A stretch of 64,000 nucleotides of DNA from CAWKOH01 sp963851245 (GTDB lineage: Bacteria; Actinomycetota; Acidimicrobiia; Acidimicrobiales; Palsa-688), in NCBI GenBank assembly GCA_963851245.1, contig CAWKOH010000004.1, forward strand, positions 124,001 through 188,000. The letters run 5' to 3'. A program made the position numbers and the translations under genes. The stretch's first letter is position 1; every line of letters starts with the position of its first letter. Shown in pieces: positions 1-9,326 of the stretch. The notes beneath the pieces were generated by a model that saw only the letters and a program-made list of their open reading frames with translations, did not search any database and was not told where the DNA came from.

Positions 1-917
1 GATATCCCCTTGACGACCTGGGCGAGTTTCCATCCCAGGTTGACGGAGTCTTGCACCCCGAGGCTGAGCCCCTGCCCGCCGGCCGGGTAGTGCACGTGGG
101 CGGCGTCACCAGCCAAGAGCACCCGTCCGGATCGGTAGGCGGCCGCCTGGCGGGTTGCGTCGGTGAATCGGGAGATCCAACCGGGGTCGTGGGCGCCGAA
201 GTCGGTACCGTACACGGCGATGAGCGATTCGCTGAGGTCAACCAGGGTCGGCTCGCCGGTCGGTCCGAGCTCCTGCTCGGTGACGACCACCCGGAAGGTC
301 TTGCCGTCCTCCATCCGATGTAGCGCGTGGACGCCCCTGGCGTCGTGGCGCATCCCTCGGGGTGGCTCCTCGCTCAACTGGACCTCGGCGATGAGGTTGC
401 TGCGCGTCGGGTCCCAGCCGGGGAAGTCGATGGCCGCTGTCTTGCGGACCAGGCTGCGCCCCCCGTCACAGCCGACGAGGTATCCGGCGCGTAGGGACGC
501 GCCGTCGGCCATGCGGACCTCGACGCCGCTGTCGTCCAAAGCGAAGTCCGCCACCTCCCGTCCGTACCGGACGTTCACTCCAAGCTCGGAGATCCACGCG
601 GCCATGATCCGCTCGATGTGCTTCTGCCAGATGCCGAGCGAGAACGGATGGCGGGTCGGGAAGTCGCCCATGTCCAACGCCGTGGTTCCGAACATCGCGG
701 CCTGCACCGCCTGACCCTCGGCCAGGAACCGGTCGGCGACGCCGCGCTGGTCGAGCACCTCGATGGTGCGGGCATGGAAGCCTCCAGCCCTGGAGTCCGC
801 CAGCACGTAATCAGGCCGACGCTCCATGACAACGACATCCACGTCCGCCAACGCCAACTCCGCCGACAGCATCATCCCGGCCGGACCGGCCCCGACGACC
901 ACCACGTCAGCAGTCAT
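1..917 (-). CDS. FAD-dependent aromatic monooxygenase (partial, 3' end off window)
   Basis: Reads from ATG at 917 to the left edge without a stop, so about 305 N-terminal residues are visible and the C-terminus is missing. It has the three signatures of the PheA/TfdB-type flavoprotein hydroxylases: a dinucleotide-binding VVGAGPAG at residues 7-14, a DG motif (VGCDGGRS) mid-protein, and the GD motif GDAAHVHYPAGGQG near residue 270, followed by the helix containing DSVNLGWKLA. This family uses NAD(P)H and O2 to hydroxylate aromatic or polyketide rings in the cytoplasm. A G-rich stretch just before the ATG may serve as ribosome-binding site. The substrate cannot be read from the sequence. The reading is continuous with no frameshift. 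The family call is firm. Confidence 0.9.
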   Translation of the reverse strand, partial: MTADVVVVGAGPAGMMLSAELALADVDVVVMERRPDYVLADSRAGGFHARTIEVLDQRGVADRFLAEGQAVQAAMFGTTALDMGDFPTRHPFSLGIWQKHIERIMAAWISELGVNVRYGREVADFALDDSGVEVRMADGASLRAGYLVGCDGGRSLVRKTAAIDFPGWDPTRSNLIAEVQLSEEPPRGMRHDARGVHALHRMEDGKTFRVVVTEQELGPTGEPTLVDLSESLIAVYGTDFGAHDPGWISRFTDATRQAAAYRSGRVLLAGDAAHVHYPAGGQGLSLGVQDSVNLGWKLAQVVKGI

Positions 918-1440
918 CCCCGCCCCCTGAGAGACAGGATGCTGGGTCGGGCCATCCCGGCCCGGCGGAACACCGCGTCGGCACCGCCCGGAGCACGCGT
1001 ACCCACCGACTGTTCGGCCGATCCGGCATGCTCTACCTCCCCGTCTGATCGCATGGCTGCAGCTCCTGACCTCGCTCGCACCCGACCCTCGCCGGCTCAA
1101 CGAGCACCTAATGGTCAGCACATATCGGCGGCTTGCGGCAAGCCCCTGGCCTCGGCGTACAATGAGGATGGCGGTCAAGAGGGGCGTACACAACAATCAG
1201 CGATACACCCCGTCTACCCTTGTCGCGGTCCCGCCACTCATAGAAGACCGCGGTGATACCGGGCACGATTACCTCGAGACACAGGGATAGAGTGCCCCCC
1301 TGTCCCTTGGTGACCTCCCGGCGGGTTGCTGAGGACGGACGTTGTCGACTGGTGTGCGGAGGTTTACTGGTGCGCCACATTGGTTTGCTGGTCGCTCGAC
1401 GCGGATTCGAGCTTCCCCTGACAATTCTGGCGGTCGAGCG
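918..1440. other. Intergenic stretch without a recognisable gene
   Basis: About 520 bases lie between the divergent monooxygenase and MFS genes. Short open frames occur on both strands, but none has a conserved motif, a clear ribosome-binding site or a plausible composition. The region probably holds the promoters of both flanking genes; no convincing -35/-10 pair was found. Confidence 0.5.
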
Positions 1441-3108
1441 GTGATCGCAGCTGAATCGACGGCGAGGCGCGGGGGCGTGTCGTGGTTGTGGAACCGGCAG
1501 CTGGACTCCTATCCCGACACCGGGCCCCGACTGGTTTACCTGGGGATCACTGTGCTGGCGACCATCGTGCTCTACTACCAGCTTTACGTGATCGGATCGG
1601 TGTCGACGCTGATCCTGGAGAAGTTCAACATGAGCTTCACTTTCCTGGTATATACCCTGGCCTTCGGGAATTTGGTCGGGGCCTTCGGCTCTCTCTTCGC
1701 CGGGCTGACCGACCGCATGGGCCGGACCAACATCGTCGTGGTCGGACTGTTCATAAGCGGCATCATGGTCGCCTTCGTGATCCCGGCGTCCACCGGCAAG
1801 TGGGAGTTCGCCATCTTCACCTGGGTTGTCGGTTTCGTGGAGGGGATCTGCCTCGTGGCCACTCCCGCGCTCATCCGGGACTTCTCCCCCCAGGTAGGGC
1901 GGGCCACCGCCATGGGTTTCTGGACCAGCGGCCCGGTACTCGGCAGCCTGGTCGTCTTCGTGGTGGCCAGCCACACCATCGGAGGGAATCCCAGCCCGGC
2001 CTTCTGGGTGCACGAGTACAAGATCGCCGGCATCGCCGGGCTAGCCGTCTTCGTGATCGCCGCCATCGGCCTGCGCGAACTGTCACCCGGCTTGCGCGAT
2101 CAGCTCATGGTCAGCCTGCACGACCGGGCATTGATAGAAGCCAGGGCCAAGGGCGTGGATATCGAGGCCTCCCTGCGCAACCCGTGGGGACAGCTCATGA
2201 AGCCTGACGTCATACTGTCCGCCTTGGGGATAGCGCTGTTTCTCCTCATCTACTACACCTCGGTCGGCTTCGCTCTCATCTATCTCACCACCGTGTTCGG
2301 TTTCTCCGTGCACGACGGCAACGCCTTGGGGAACTGGAACTGGGGATTCAACGCCATCGCTGTGATCGTCTTCGGGATCGTGTCGGACAAACTAAGAGTC
2401 CGCAAGCCTCTGATGGTCCTCGGCGGGGTGGGGGCGGCCATCATGATCATCCTGTACCTGTTACAGGCCGGCAAACCAACCAGCTACTACCACATGGCGG
2501 GTCTGCTGGCGGCGTTGGCGTTCTGCCTGGGCGTGGCCTATGTGCCCTGGATGGCTAGCTTCACCGAGACCGTCGAAGCCCGCAACCCCGCTCTAACCGC
2601 CACCGGCCTGGCCATCTGGGGCTGGATCGTCCGGATGGTTGTCTTCGGTTCCTACCTGATTCTTCCCGTCGTGGTTAACACCGTTACCCCATTGGTCAAC
2701 TATGGGTCCCAGGTATCAGCCCTCGTGGCCAAATACCCAGCCGCCGCACTGCCGGCACCAACCCTGGCCACGCTCCAGACAGACCCCACCAACGGCGCGG
2801 CCCTGGCCCAGGCGCACGCACTGCTTGGCCCGGACTACATCAAAGACCTGCTGTCCCTGGCCGCCGCTCCAGCGTCCGACAAAGCCTTCCTGGCCGCACA
2901 CGGCCCGGCCGTGGCGCACGCGGCCAAAACCACAGCAGACCAATGGAAAGACTGGTACTGGATCTGCTTCGGCGGCACCATCTTCTTCCTCTGCACCGTA
3001 CCGCTCATGAGAGGTAGATGGAACCCCCGCAAGGCCCAAGCCGACGACGAAGAACACGAGAAGATGGTGAAGGCCGAGCTGGCCAAAATCGCCCGGGCCA
3101 CCACTTGA
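1441..3108 (+). CDS. MFS transporter with a long loop near the C-terminus
   Basis: A major facilitator protein of about 555 residues, probably a proton-coupled importer of an organic acid or similar solute. About twelve hydrophobic segments are visible, and the loop after TM2 reads GLTDRMGRTN, matching the MFS A motif (G-x-x-x-D-R-x-G-R). Between the last two membrane segments lies an unusual hydrophilic, Ala-rich insertion of about 80 residues (about 2700-2940). The frame stays open to a TTG at 1342. GTG at 1441 and GTG at 1477 are likelier starts because the first 33 codons look non-coding; 1477 has the more purine-rich upstream sequence. It is transcribed away from the monooxygenase at the left edge, so it may import that enzyme's substrate, but this is inference. 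Confidence 0.88.
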   Translation: MIAAESTARRGGVSWLWNRQLDSYPDTGPRLVYLGITVLATIVLYYQLYVIGSVSTLILEKFNMSFTFLVYTLAFGNLVGAFGSLFAGLTDRMGRTNIVVVGLFISGIMVAFVIPASTGKWEFAIFTWVVGFVEGICLVATPALIRDFSPQVGRATAMGFWTSGPVLGSLVVFVVASHTIGGNPSPAFWVHEYKIAGIAGLAVFVIAAIGLRELSPGLRDQLMVSLHDRALIEARAKGVDIEASLRNPWGQLMKPDVILSALGIALFLLIYYTSVGFALIYLTTVFGFSVHDGNALGNWNWGFNAIAVIVFGIVSDKLRVRKPLMVLGGVGAAIMIILYLLQAGKPTSYYHMAGLLAALAFCLGVAYVPWMASFTETVEARNPALTATGLAIWGWIVRMVVFGSYLILPVVVNTVTPLVNYGSQVSALVAKYPAAALPAPTLATLQTDPTNGAALAQAHALLGPDYIKDLLSLAAAPASDKAFLAAHGPAVAHAAKTTADQWKDWYWICFGGTIFFLCTVPLMRGRWNPRKAQADDEEHEKMVKAELAKIARATT

Positions 3109-3130
3109 TTAGTTAACTGCCGAGCGCGCT

Positions 3131-5697
3131 CTAGGTGCGGGCCCGCTTGGCCGCTTCGGTGCGGGACCCTACCCCCAGCTTGGTCAAGATGGCCGAGACG
3201 TGGTGGTTGACCGTCCGCGTCGAGATGAAAAGCACCTTGGCGATGTCCGCGTCTGTCAACCCACGTTCGACCATGTCGAGCACCTCGACCTCCCGTGTGG
3301 TCAGGCCGGCGGGGTGGGATCGGGTCGACCTTCGGGGTCCTCTGGGCACGACGGCGCCGAGTTGGCGCAGCCGTTGCCCGGCGAACTCGCGGGCGGCCAC
3401 TCCACCCAGGCGGTCGAAGGTCTCGACGGCTGATCGCAGGTCTTTCACGTGCGGACTGTCCAACAGAGCCATGGCTGCCTCGTAGGGGAGGCCGTGCTCG
3501 GTCCACTCTGCGGCGGCGGCCTCCCACTCCCCGGCGATCTGCAACGCGAAGGGGCGGGTGGCCCCGTGGGGTGGATGGTCAAGTTCCCCCACCCGCCAGA
3601 GCCACCATCCGAGCTCGCCGATGTACCACGGGTATTTGAGGTCCACCGCCAGCTCGAATGGTTCTCGTACTTCGTCGGCGACGAGGTGGCTGTCGCCGCT
3701 CAGCCAGTGCGCTTCAGCTCGGGCCGCGGCCACCAGGCCCCTGTACTGCAGTTCGCCGGTGGCGGCAGCTAACTCGTGTGCCTCGTCCAGCAGCGGCCAC
3801 ACCTCGGGGTCGCGCCGGCGGGCCCGTATCCGGGCCAGGACGACCATGGCGCCGGTCCTCGACACGTGGTTGCTGGCCATGGCCAGCTTGGACAGCTCCA
3901 CGGCCCGGTCCCAGTCGCCCGCCCGGAACGAGATCTCGGCCAGGTCCGCCTGGGCGGCCAGGGCAGAGGCGTGGACGCCGCGGTCGCGGCAGAACTGCAG
4001 CGCCGCTTCGTAGCGGTCGGCGGCCGCGTCGAGATCGAGTCGGAGCCAGGCTACCCATGCCAGGTTGTGGTAGGCGTAGGCGGATTCCTCATCCAATCCG
4101 TCCTCGAGACATACTCCGAGGCCAGCACGGATGAGCGCTTCGCCCTCAGGATCACCATCGGTGGCCCTGATGACGCCGGTGCAGTAGAGGGCGCGCCCTA
4201 ACGCCGCCAGGCGGCCCGGTCTTCTCGGCCAGGGCAAGGGCTTTCTCGCCCCAGGTGAGCGCGGCCGGGTCGGATTCGAGCATCGCCAGCGCGCACTGCT
4301 CGGCGTAGGCCCACGCCAGCTCGGGGCCGGGTCCCAACGGTTCGAGCATCTCGATGGCACGCTTGGCGGCCCGTTCGGAGTCGGCCCGCCGCCCGGCGTT
4401 GATATACGTGCAGGCCAACTGCCGCCAGCAGTCTCCGGCGCGGACCTGGTCGCCGAGTTCGTCCCATAGCTCGTTGGCTTCGTGCCAGGCAACTACGGCC
4501 TCGTCGCGCTGGTCGATGAGAGTGCACTCGTTCGCCTGCTTCTCTAACAGCGCGGCCCTTTCCCGGGCGCTGAGCCGACCGGCAAAACGCAGCGCACGGG
4601 CGTACTGAAACGCCGCCTGCCGGTGAGATCCCAGCCGGGAGGCGGTATCGCCGGCCGCGGGCGCGAATTCGAGCACCGCGTCGGCGTCGCCGGCCTGCTC
4701 CGCGTGTTCGGCCAAACGGGCCAGGCAGTCCGGTTCAACCGACAAATCCCGGAGGCGCGCTGAACACGTCTGCGTGAAGCTGCGAGCGCCGTCCCGGGGG
4801 TATGGAGTCGAGGACGGCCCGGCGGGCTAGCTCGTGCCGGAAGACCAGGACCTGACCTTCCGGGAGGAGAAACCCTTTGGCAACGCATTCGTCCAGCTCC
4901 GGGGGTCCGATATCGGCGACGCCTCGAGCGATCGCCGGCTCAACCTTGGCGCCGATCACGGCAGCCACCTCGATGGCCTCGCGAACCGCCGGGCGGAGCC
5001 GGCGAACTCGGGCCATCACGGCGTCAGCCACGCTCACCGGCATGCGGTGCGAACCCTGCCGCAGGATCTCGGTGACAAAGAAGGCGTTCCCGTTCGTCTC
5101 GGCGTGCAGCTTGACCGGATCGAGGTCCGTGTTGACCGCCAGCTCGGCCACCGCCGACGCCGAAAGCGGCGGGACGTCCAGCCGGCGCACCGCCGGCAGC
5201 GATGCCAAATCGCCCAGCAGGAGGGAGATCGGATTTGTGCGATCGACGTCGTCGCGGTAGGTGACGACCAGCAGGGCACCGTCCGAGCCGATCCGCCGCG
5301 ACAGGTACTGCAGCAGATCCAGAGTCGACTCGTCGGCCCAATGGGCGTCCTCGATGACCATGACCTTCGGCGCCGGGCCCGCCGTCAAGCGCACCAGGCA
5401 GGCGCTGAAGACACCATTGCGATCGTCACTCGCGCATTCGCTCGAAGATCTCGACTGTCGAGGCTGAGTGCCATGTCGGCCAGCGGACCCAGCGGACGCG
5501 GAACCGACAGGGGCTCACAGGTGCCCGAGTAGACCGGAACGTCCGCCGAAAGCGACCGGCAGAACTCGCCGACCAGCGCCGACTTGCCCGCTCCCGCCTC
5601 TCCTCCGACAAGGACCAGGAGGCCCACACCGCCAGCGGCCTCCTCCAGCCAGGATCGCAACGCCCGCCAGCTGGACACCACGTTCGACCAACCCCAT
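3131..5697 (-). pseudogene. LuxR-family regulator with AAA-type ATPase domain (frameshifted)
   Basis: Read across frames this is one LAL-type (large ATP-binding LuxR) regulator of about 850 residues. The start reads MGLVERGVQLA at 5697. The Walker A motif GGEAGAGKSAL lies near 5590 and the Walker B VMVIEDAHWADE near 5360. A TPR-like helical middle follows, and the C-terminal LuxR helix-turn-helix (LTTREVEVLDMVERGLTDAD) ends at 3131. Frame changes are needed near 5665, 5395, 4740 and 4210; the last falls in a short G run. The protein sequence is well preserved on either side of each break, so sequencing indels are as likely as real decay. If functional it would be an ATP-dependent transcription activator. 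It converges on the MFS gene. Confidence 0.82.
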
Positions 5698-5741
5698 CGT
5701 GGGAGAGCTTACGTCCGGGTCGAGAACGGTCGTCGCCTGCA

Positions 5742-6014
5742 TCACTGGTAGAAGTAGGGGTCGAAGACGGTCACCCGGGTGATCGTGTCGATCGGCAGGC
5801 CGGTGACCGAGGCGGCGCTGCGGATGGCTTCGGGGTCGGGGCCGTCGTACACGCAAAAGGTCTTGGTCTTGTTCTCACTGACATAGCTGTGGATCCAGGT
5901 GACCCCCAACTCGGCGTTTCGGTCCACGACTCGCTCGCGGATCTTCTCGCCGTCACCATCGACCGGAATGTGGAGACCCTCGGGAAACGTCCGCTCCACC
6001 ATGTACCGGGCCAT
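5742..6014 (-). CDS. DUF4242 / SCO4226-like small protein
   Basis: Ninety residues starting MARYMVERTFPEGL, with GGGAGGTGG a few bases upstream acting as a good ribosome-binding site; a longer open frame to 6086 has no such signal. The sequence matches the DUF4242 family: an N-terminal YMVER strand, a central TWIHSYVSENKTKTFCVYDG segment and a final strand containing ITRV. The family is a ferredoxin-like fold; one Streptomyces member, SCO4226, binds nickel. It lies 44 bases upstream of the LuxR-type regulator on the same strand, so the two could be cotranscribed. Its physiological role is unknown. Confidence 0.85.
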   Translation of the reverse strand: MARYMVERTFPEGLHIPVDGDGEKIRERVVDRNAELGVTWIHSYVSENKTKTFCVYDGPDPEAIRSAASVTGLPIDTITRVTVFDPYFYQ

Positions 6015-6252
6015 TCGACCACCTCCCTTGGCCGACGGGCGCCGTCGAGCCGGGATCAGTAAGCCAGCAGCTGCCGGCAGCCGCATCGGTAGTTGATGCC
6101 TATATCAGGGTGCCGGTTGCCTAGTTCAGCCCAAAGTGGGCAGACAGGCCGTCCGAGATGGGCAGCTACTGCCGATGACGGCGCACCCCCGGCCGTGGCT
6201 TCATCGTGACAGCGGGTCGGAACCCCGACCCAAAAGAGAAGGAGCTCAACAG

Positions 6253-6519
6253 ATGCGCCGTATCGTTACCACGCTGTCCGCTCTGGCTGCCACTGCCATG
6301 ATCCTGATCATGACCGCCTCCGCCGCCTCCGCCCAACTGGTGGAACCAATCGGGGACACCACTACCGATCCCACGACCCCGGCGATCCACCACCACGGCG
6401 GCCTGGTCGGCTGGCAGATTGCGTTGATCCTCGTGGCCGTCGTCGTGCTGATCGGCGTGACCGGCACGCTGGTGACCCGCCGGGTACGAATCGACGGCCG
6501 CCGTCCTGTCATCAGCTGA
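6253..6519 (+). CDS. Small secreted or membrane-anchored protein
   Basis: Eighty-eight residues. An AGAAGGAG ribosome-binding site lies about ten bases before ATG 6253. Residues 1-27 form a classical signal peptide (basic start, hydrophobic core, AASA cleavage region). A short Thr/Pro/His spacer follows, then one strongly hydrophobic membrane segment (about residues 53-74), and the tail is basic. This predicts a single-pass envelope protein with a short extracytoplasmic part. No family was recognised. It is transcribed divergently from the DUF4242 gene. Confidence 0.75.
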   Translation: MRRIVTTLSALAATAMILIMTASAASAQLVEPIGDTTTDPTTPAIHHHGGLVGWQIALILVAVVVLIGVTGTLVTRRVRIDGRRPVIS

Positions 6520-6532
6520 TCGGCCGGACGGT

Positions 6533-6775
6533 CTATTGCGACTCGTCGTCAACCTTGAGCAGAGCCTCTGCCCGTGGAGCATCCTCCGCCGGTACAAAGA
6601 CAGGAACTCCATCAGCGAACGTCAAGGACGGGTACACCGAGTCGGCACCTACTGTCGCTGGTATCCCCGATGCCCGTAGTCGTGCCGCGATCACTTCCGC
6701 CTCGATCGGCTGAACACGGGTCAACTCGATTACGGGGCCGCCTTGGACCGGGCGATGGTTGTTGTCGCTCTCCAT
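6533..6775 (-). CDS. DUF2007-like putative signal-transducing protein
   Basis: Eighty residues with the DUF2007 pattern: an ELTRVQPIEAEVIAARL helix, ASGIPATV, and a final VFVPAEDAPRAEALL helix. DUF2007 proteins are small cytoplasmic proteins with a GlnB-like (ferredoxin-like) fold and no settled function. The gene converges on the small membrane protein at 6253-6519. The family assignment is moderately secure; the function is unknown. Confidence 0.72.
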   Translation of the reverse strand: MESDNNHRPVQGGPVIELTRVQPIEAEVIAARLRASGIPATVGADSVYPSLTFADGVPVFVPAEDAPRAEALLKVDDESQ

Positions 6776-6874
6776 CGGTAGACGCCAATCCTCTCGGCTC
6801 GGTCAGCAAGGCCAACTCTACTCCCGGGTCGTTGCTCATGGCTGCGGCAGTCGCCGAAGATCCTGAGCAAGCAG

Positions 6875-7168
6875 CTACCACCGGGCGCCGAAAGGCCGCC
6901 TTTCGTGGTACCGCCATTCTGCCCGTGCCGGTGTCAACCCGATGGCCTTCCCAACCATGGTCCAGCTAGCACCGCGGCCCCGGGCGATCTCGACGCGCAT
7001 CTTCAGGCTCTCCCGGGCCGCCTGAGCGATGGTTGCTGCGACAGCTAACTCAGCGACGGCCGCCGCGACATCGTCTTCGGCGTGGTCCGCGTCGGGCCCG
7101 TGCTCCACCGAGGCCAGGCCAGACGGCAGGTTCCTTATCTCCTCAAGCAGCTCTTCTAGGGCGGCCAC
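6875..7168 (-). CDS. Hypothetical protein with a helix-turn-helix-like C-terminus
   Basis: About 98 residues, mostly acidic and helical. The C-terminal segment (RGRGASWTMVGKAIGLTPAR) resembles the 'gASW..iG.alG.s...a..R' pattern seen in small actinobacterial HTH proteins. The start is uncertain: GTG at 7168 or TTG at 7195, neither with a good ribosome-binding site. It follows the cupin gene at 7297-8043 on the same strand by about 130 bases. No function is assigned. Confidence 0.5.
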   Translation of the reverse strand: MAALEELLEEIRNLPSGLASVEHGPDADHAEDDVAAAVAELAVAATIAQAARESLKMRVEIARGRGASWTMVGKAIGLTPARAEWRYHERRPFGARW

Positions 7169-7296
7169 TGCTGTCAAGAGTAATACCGCCGTCAACAGTC
7201 AATGCGCTCGCCATGGCTTCGTAATGGGACGGTCCGGCGATCTCCGACTTAGCGCGATCCCTCCACCCATGGCACGTACCGCGCCCACTGGCGCGA

Positions 7297-8043
7297 TCAG
7301 GCCGGGAACTGCAGCACCACCACACGGGCGCCGGCTGCTTCGGCGCCCCCCTCGATGCTCGAACCGGGGGCACACCAGCGCAACGAACCGGTAGGGGCGC
7401 ATCCGCCCTCGTCGGTGATCAGCGACCCCCCGACCACCAGGGCGTAGGCGCCGGCACCGGTGACCCGGAACGTCTCGACGGCTTGTCCGGGGCCAGCGGC
7501 AAAAATGGAGATCCGGAGCCCGTCGTCGTGGTCGACGAGGTCGTGCCAGGCGCCGGTCTTGATCGGGCCATGCAGATCGAGGGAGAGGTTGCGCCGGTCA
7601 GAGGCGGCGCGGCCCGAGACTTCCAGCAGGTCCGCCAGCTTCTCGCGAGCTCCCGGCATGAACGACGCCCCGGTGTCGTGGACCGGGCGGAGGGTCAGGT
7701 AGGCCATGCCCGCCGGTCCGGGGCGCAACGGGCCGTACACCGTGTAGCGGTCGGCGTAGTGGGCGGTCCCTTCGGCAACCTGGTGCCGGCCGACGGTGCC
7801 CGAACCCCTCACGAACACCTGGAACTGGTCCACGCCGTGGAAATGGGTGCCGATCGGCTCGGTGCCGCCGCCCTGAATGGCCACGTGAGCCTGGGGCCCG
7901 TCCGGGATATCTGAAACCACCGACCCGTCCGGCATGGTCGTCGGAGTGCCGATCAGCATCAGCCGGGCCAGCTGCTCGTCGGGGATCGCCGCGGGCGTGG
8001 CATCGGGTATCCAACTGCTGGTGAACTCGGCCCGTGCGGCCAT
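7297..8043 (-). CDS. Cupin-domain protein
   Basis: A 248-residue cytoplasmic protein from ATG 8043. The first half contains a cupin core with IGTHFHGVDQFQVFVRGSGT, giving the H-x-H plus downstream Gln/Glu pattern of a metal-binding cupin motif 1. A second beta-rich half (from about residue 130) resembles a degenerate cupin with ITDEGGCAPTGSLRWCAPGS. Such two-domain cupins include dioxygenases and sensory or scaffold proteins. It lies just after the dehydrogenase (8089) on the same strand with a 45-base gap, so the two are probably cotranscribed. Confidence 0.75.
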   Translation of the reverse strand: MAARAEFTSSWIPDATPAAIPDEQLARLMLIGTPTTMPDGSVVSDIPDGPQAHVAIQGGGTEPIGTHFHGVDQFQVFVRGSGTVGRHQVAEGTAHYADRYTVYGPLRPGPAGMAYLTLRPVHDTGASFMPGAREKLADLLEVSGRAASDRRNLSLDLHGPIKTGAWHDLVDHDDGLRISIFAAGPGQAVETFRVTGAGAYALVVGGSLITDEGGCAPTGSLRWCAPGSSIEGGAEAAGARVVVLQFPA

Positions 8044-8088
8044 GACCCGTTTTTACCACAGCCCTGGGAAGGCCGGCCCTCATCTTCG

Positions 8089-9186
8089 TCAGGTGGGGAC
8101 GGGAAAGGGATCGTCGCGCCGTTGCAGGCCGATTTCGTTGATAAGCGTCTCGCCGGCTAGCCAGCGGCGGATGTTGTCAGCCCACAAGCGGTGCAGGTTG
8201 GCGAACATGGCGACGGGTGCAGCCGAGCAGTGATACGACAGGTAAAGATTGGGGGCATCCCACAGGGGGTTGTCCGGGGGCAGCGGTTCCTCGCTGGCCA
8301 CGTCCAGCGCCGCGCCGCGCAGGTGGTGTCGCTCGAGGGCGTCGATGAGCGATGGCTCGTCGACGAGGGTGCCACGGCCGACGTTGACGAAGAAGGAGCC
8401 GGCCGGCATAGCCGCGAATGCCGCCGCGTCCATGAGGCCTATGGTCTCGGGGGTCTCTGGGATGGCCGCGATCACCGTATCGCAACGGGCCAGCATCTCG
8501 TGCAGTCGATCGGGCGGGAAGAGCTCTTCGATGTAGGGGGCGGTGTCACCCGGCCGGGCGGATCGCCGGGTGGCGAGAAGGGCGACATCGAAGGCGGCCA
8601 GACGCTTGGCAACGGCGGATGCGATGGCTCCGTATCCGATGAGCCCCACTGTGGCCCAGGCGAGTTCCTCGCCGAACAGCGGCACCCACGAGTGCTGGCC
8701 CTGGAGGGCCTCGATCTCGCGAAACCGCTTGCGCTCCTGCAATACGCGACCCACCACGAACTCTGCTATCGCCGTGGCATTAACGCCGGCGGCGCTGCTC
8801 AGCCGGATCCCGGCCTCGGCCAGTCCCGCCGATTCGAGCTGGGCGTAGCCGGCACCCAGGCCCTGCACCCACGACAGTTTCGGGGCGAGGGAACCGACGT
8901 CGAAGGGCAGGTCGATGGCGATCGCCGCGTGCACGCGCTCGAACATCTTCCGCTGAGCCCCCGTCACTTCCGGCGCGGACTTCCTCAGAGTCGGCCAGTC
9001 CTCGGGCCGGCCTCTCGCGATGCGGAAGGCGTGATCCTCTTCGTAGGTCTCGACCACGACCTCGATACGGGGATCGATCGCCTCGACGGCGGCGATGGTG
9101 GCGGCCACAGCCTCCTCGTCGCCACACCACACAGTTGGATAAAGCAGGCCCAGGACGAGCGGACCTTCCGCCGGCGGTTGTCTCAT
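8089..9186 (-). CDS. D-isomer specific 2-hydroxyacid dehydrogenase
   Basis: A 365-residue NAD(P)-dependent oxidoreductase interconverting 2-keto and D-2-hydroxy acids. The Rossmann motif is VGLIGYGAIASAVAKRL (GxGxxx). The catalytic triad of the family is present: Arg in VNVGRGTLVDE, Glu in ASEEPLPPDNP and His in LSYHCSA. The His position is usually followed by Ig/Ia, so C-S-A is slightly unusual. Its N-terminal 70 residues are longer than average. The start is ATG 9186. It is transcribed divergently from the Rieske oxygenase and probably cotranscribed with the downstream cupin. Confidence 0.9.
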   Translation of the reverse strand: MRQPPAEGPLVLGLLYPTVWCGDEEAVAATIAAVEAIDPRIEVVVETYEEDHAFRIARGRPEDWPTLRKSAPEVTGAQRKMFERVHAAIAIDLPFDVGSLAPKLSWVQGLGAGYAQLESAGLAEAGIRLSSAAGVNATAIAEFVVGRVLQERKRFREIEALQGQHSWVPLFGEELAWATVGLIGYGAIASAVAKRLAAFDVALLATRRSARPGDTAPYIEELFPPDRLHEMLARCDTVIAAIPETPETIGLMDAAAFAAMPAGSFFVNVGRGTLVDEPSLIDALERHHLRGAALDVASEEPLPPDNPLWDAPNLYLSYHCSAAPVAMFANLHRLWADNIRRWLAGETLINEIGLQRRDDPFPVPT

Positions 9187-9326
9187 GCCCTCCCCCCGAA
9201 AGTCTGTGGCAGCGTAGCACCGCCGAAGTTACCGGCAATCTGCAGTTCGTCAACACCGCCGGTCTCGGCCGCCGCAGCTGAGGTACTAGCGTCGACATTG
9301 GCTACGCATCTAACAAGGGGGGAGTC

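Noticed and set aside
1108..2013. A 301-codon minus-strand frame
   Set aside because: Overlaps the MFS transporter antisense; composition is His/Gly/Pro-rich without motifs.
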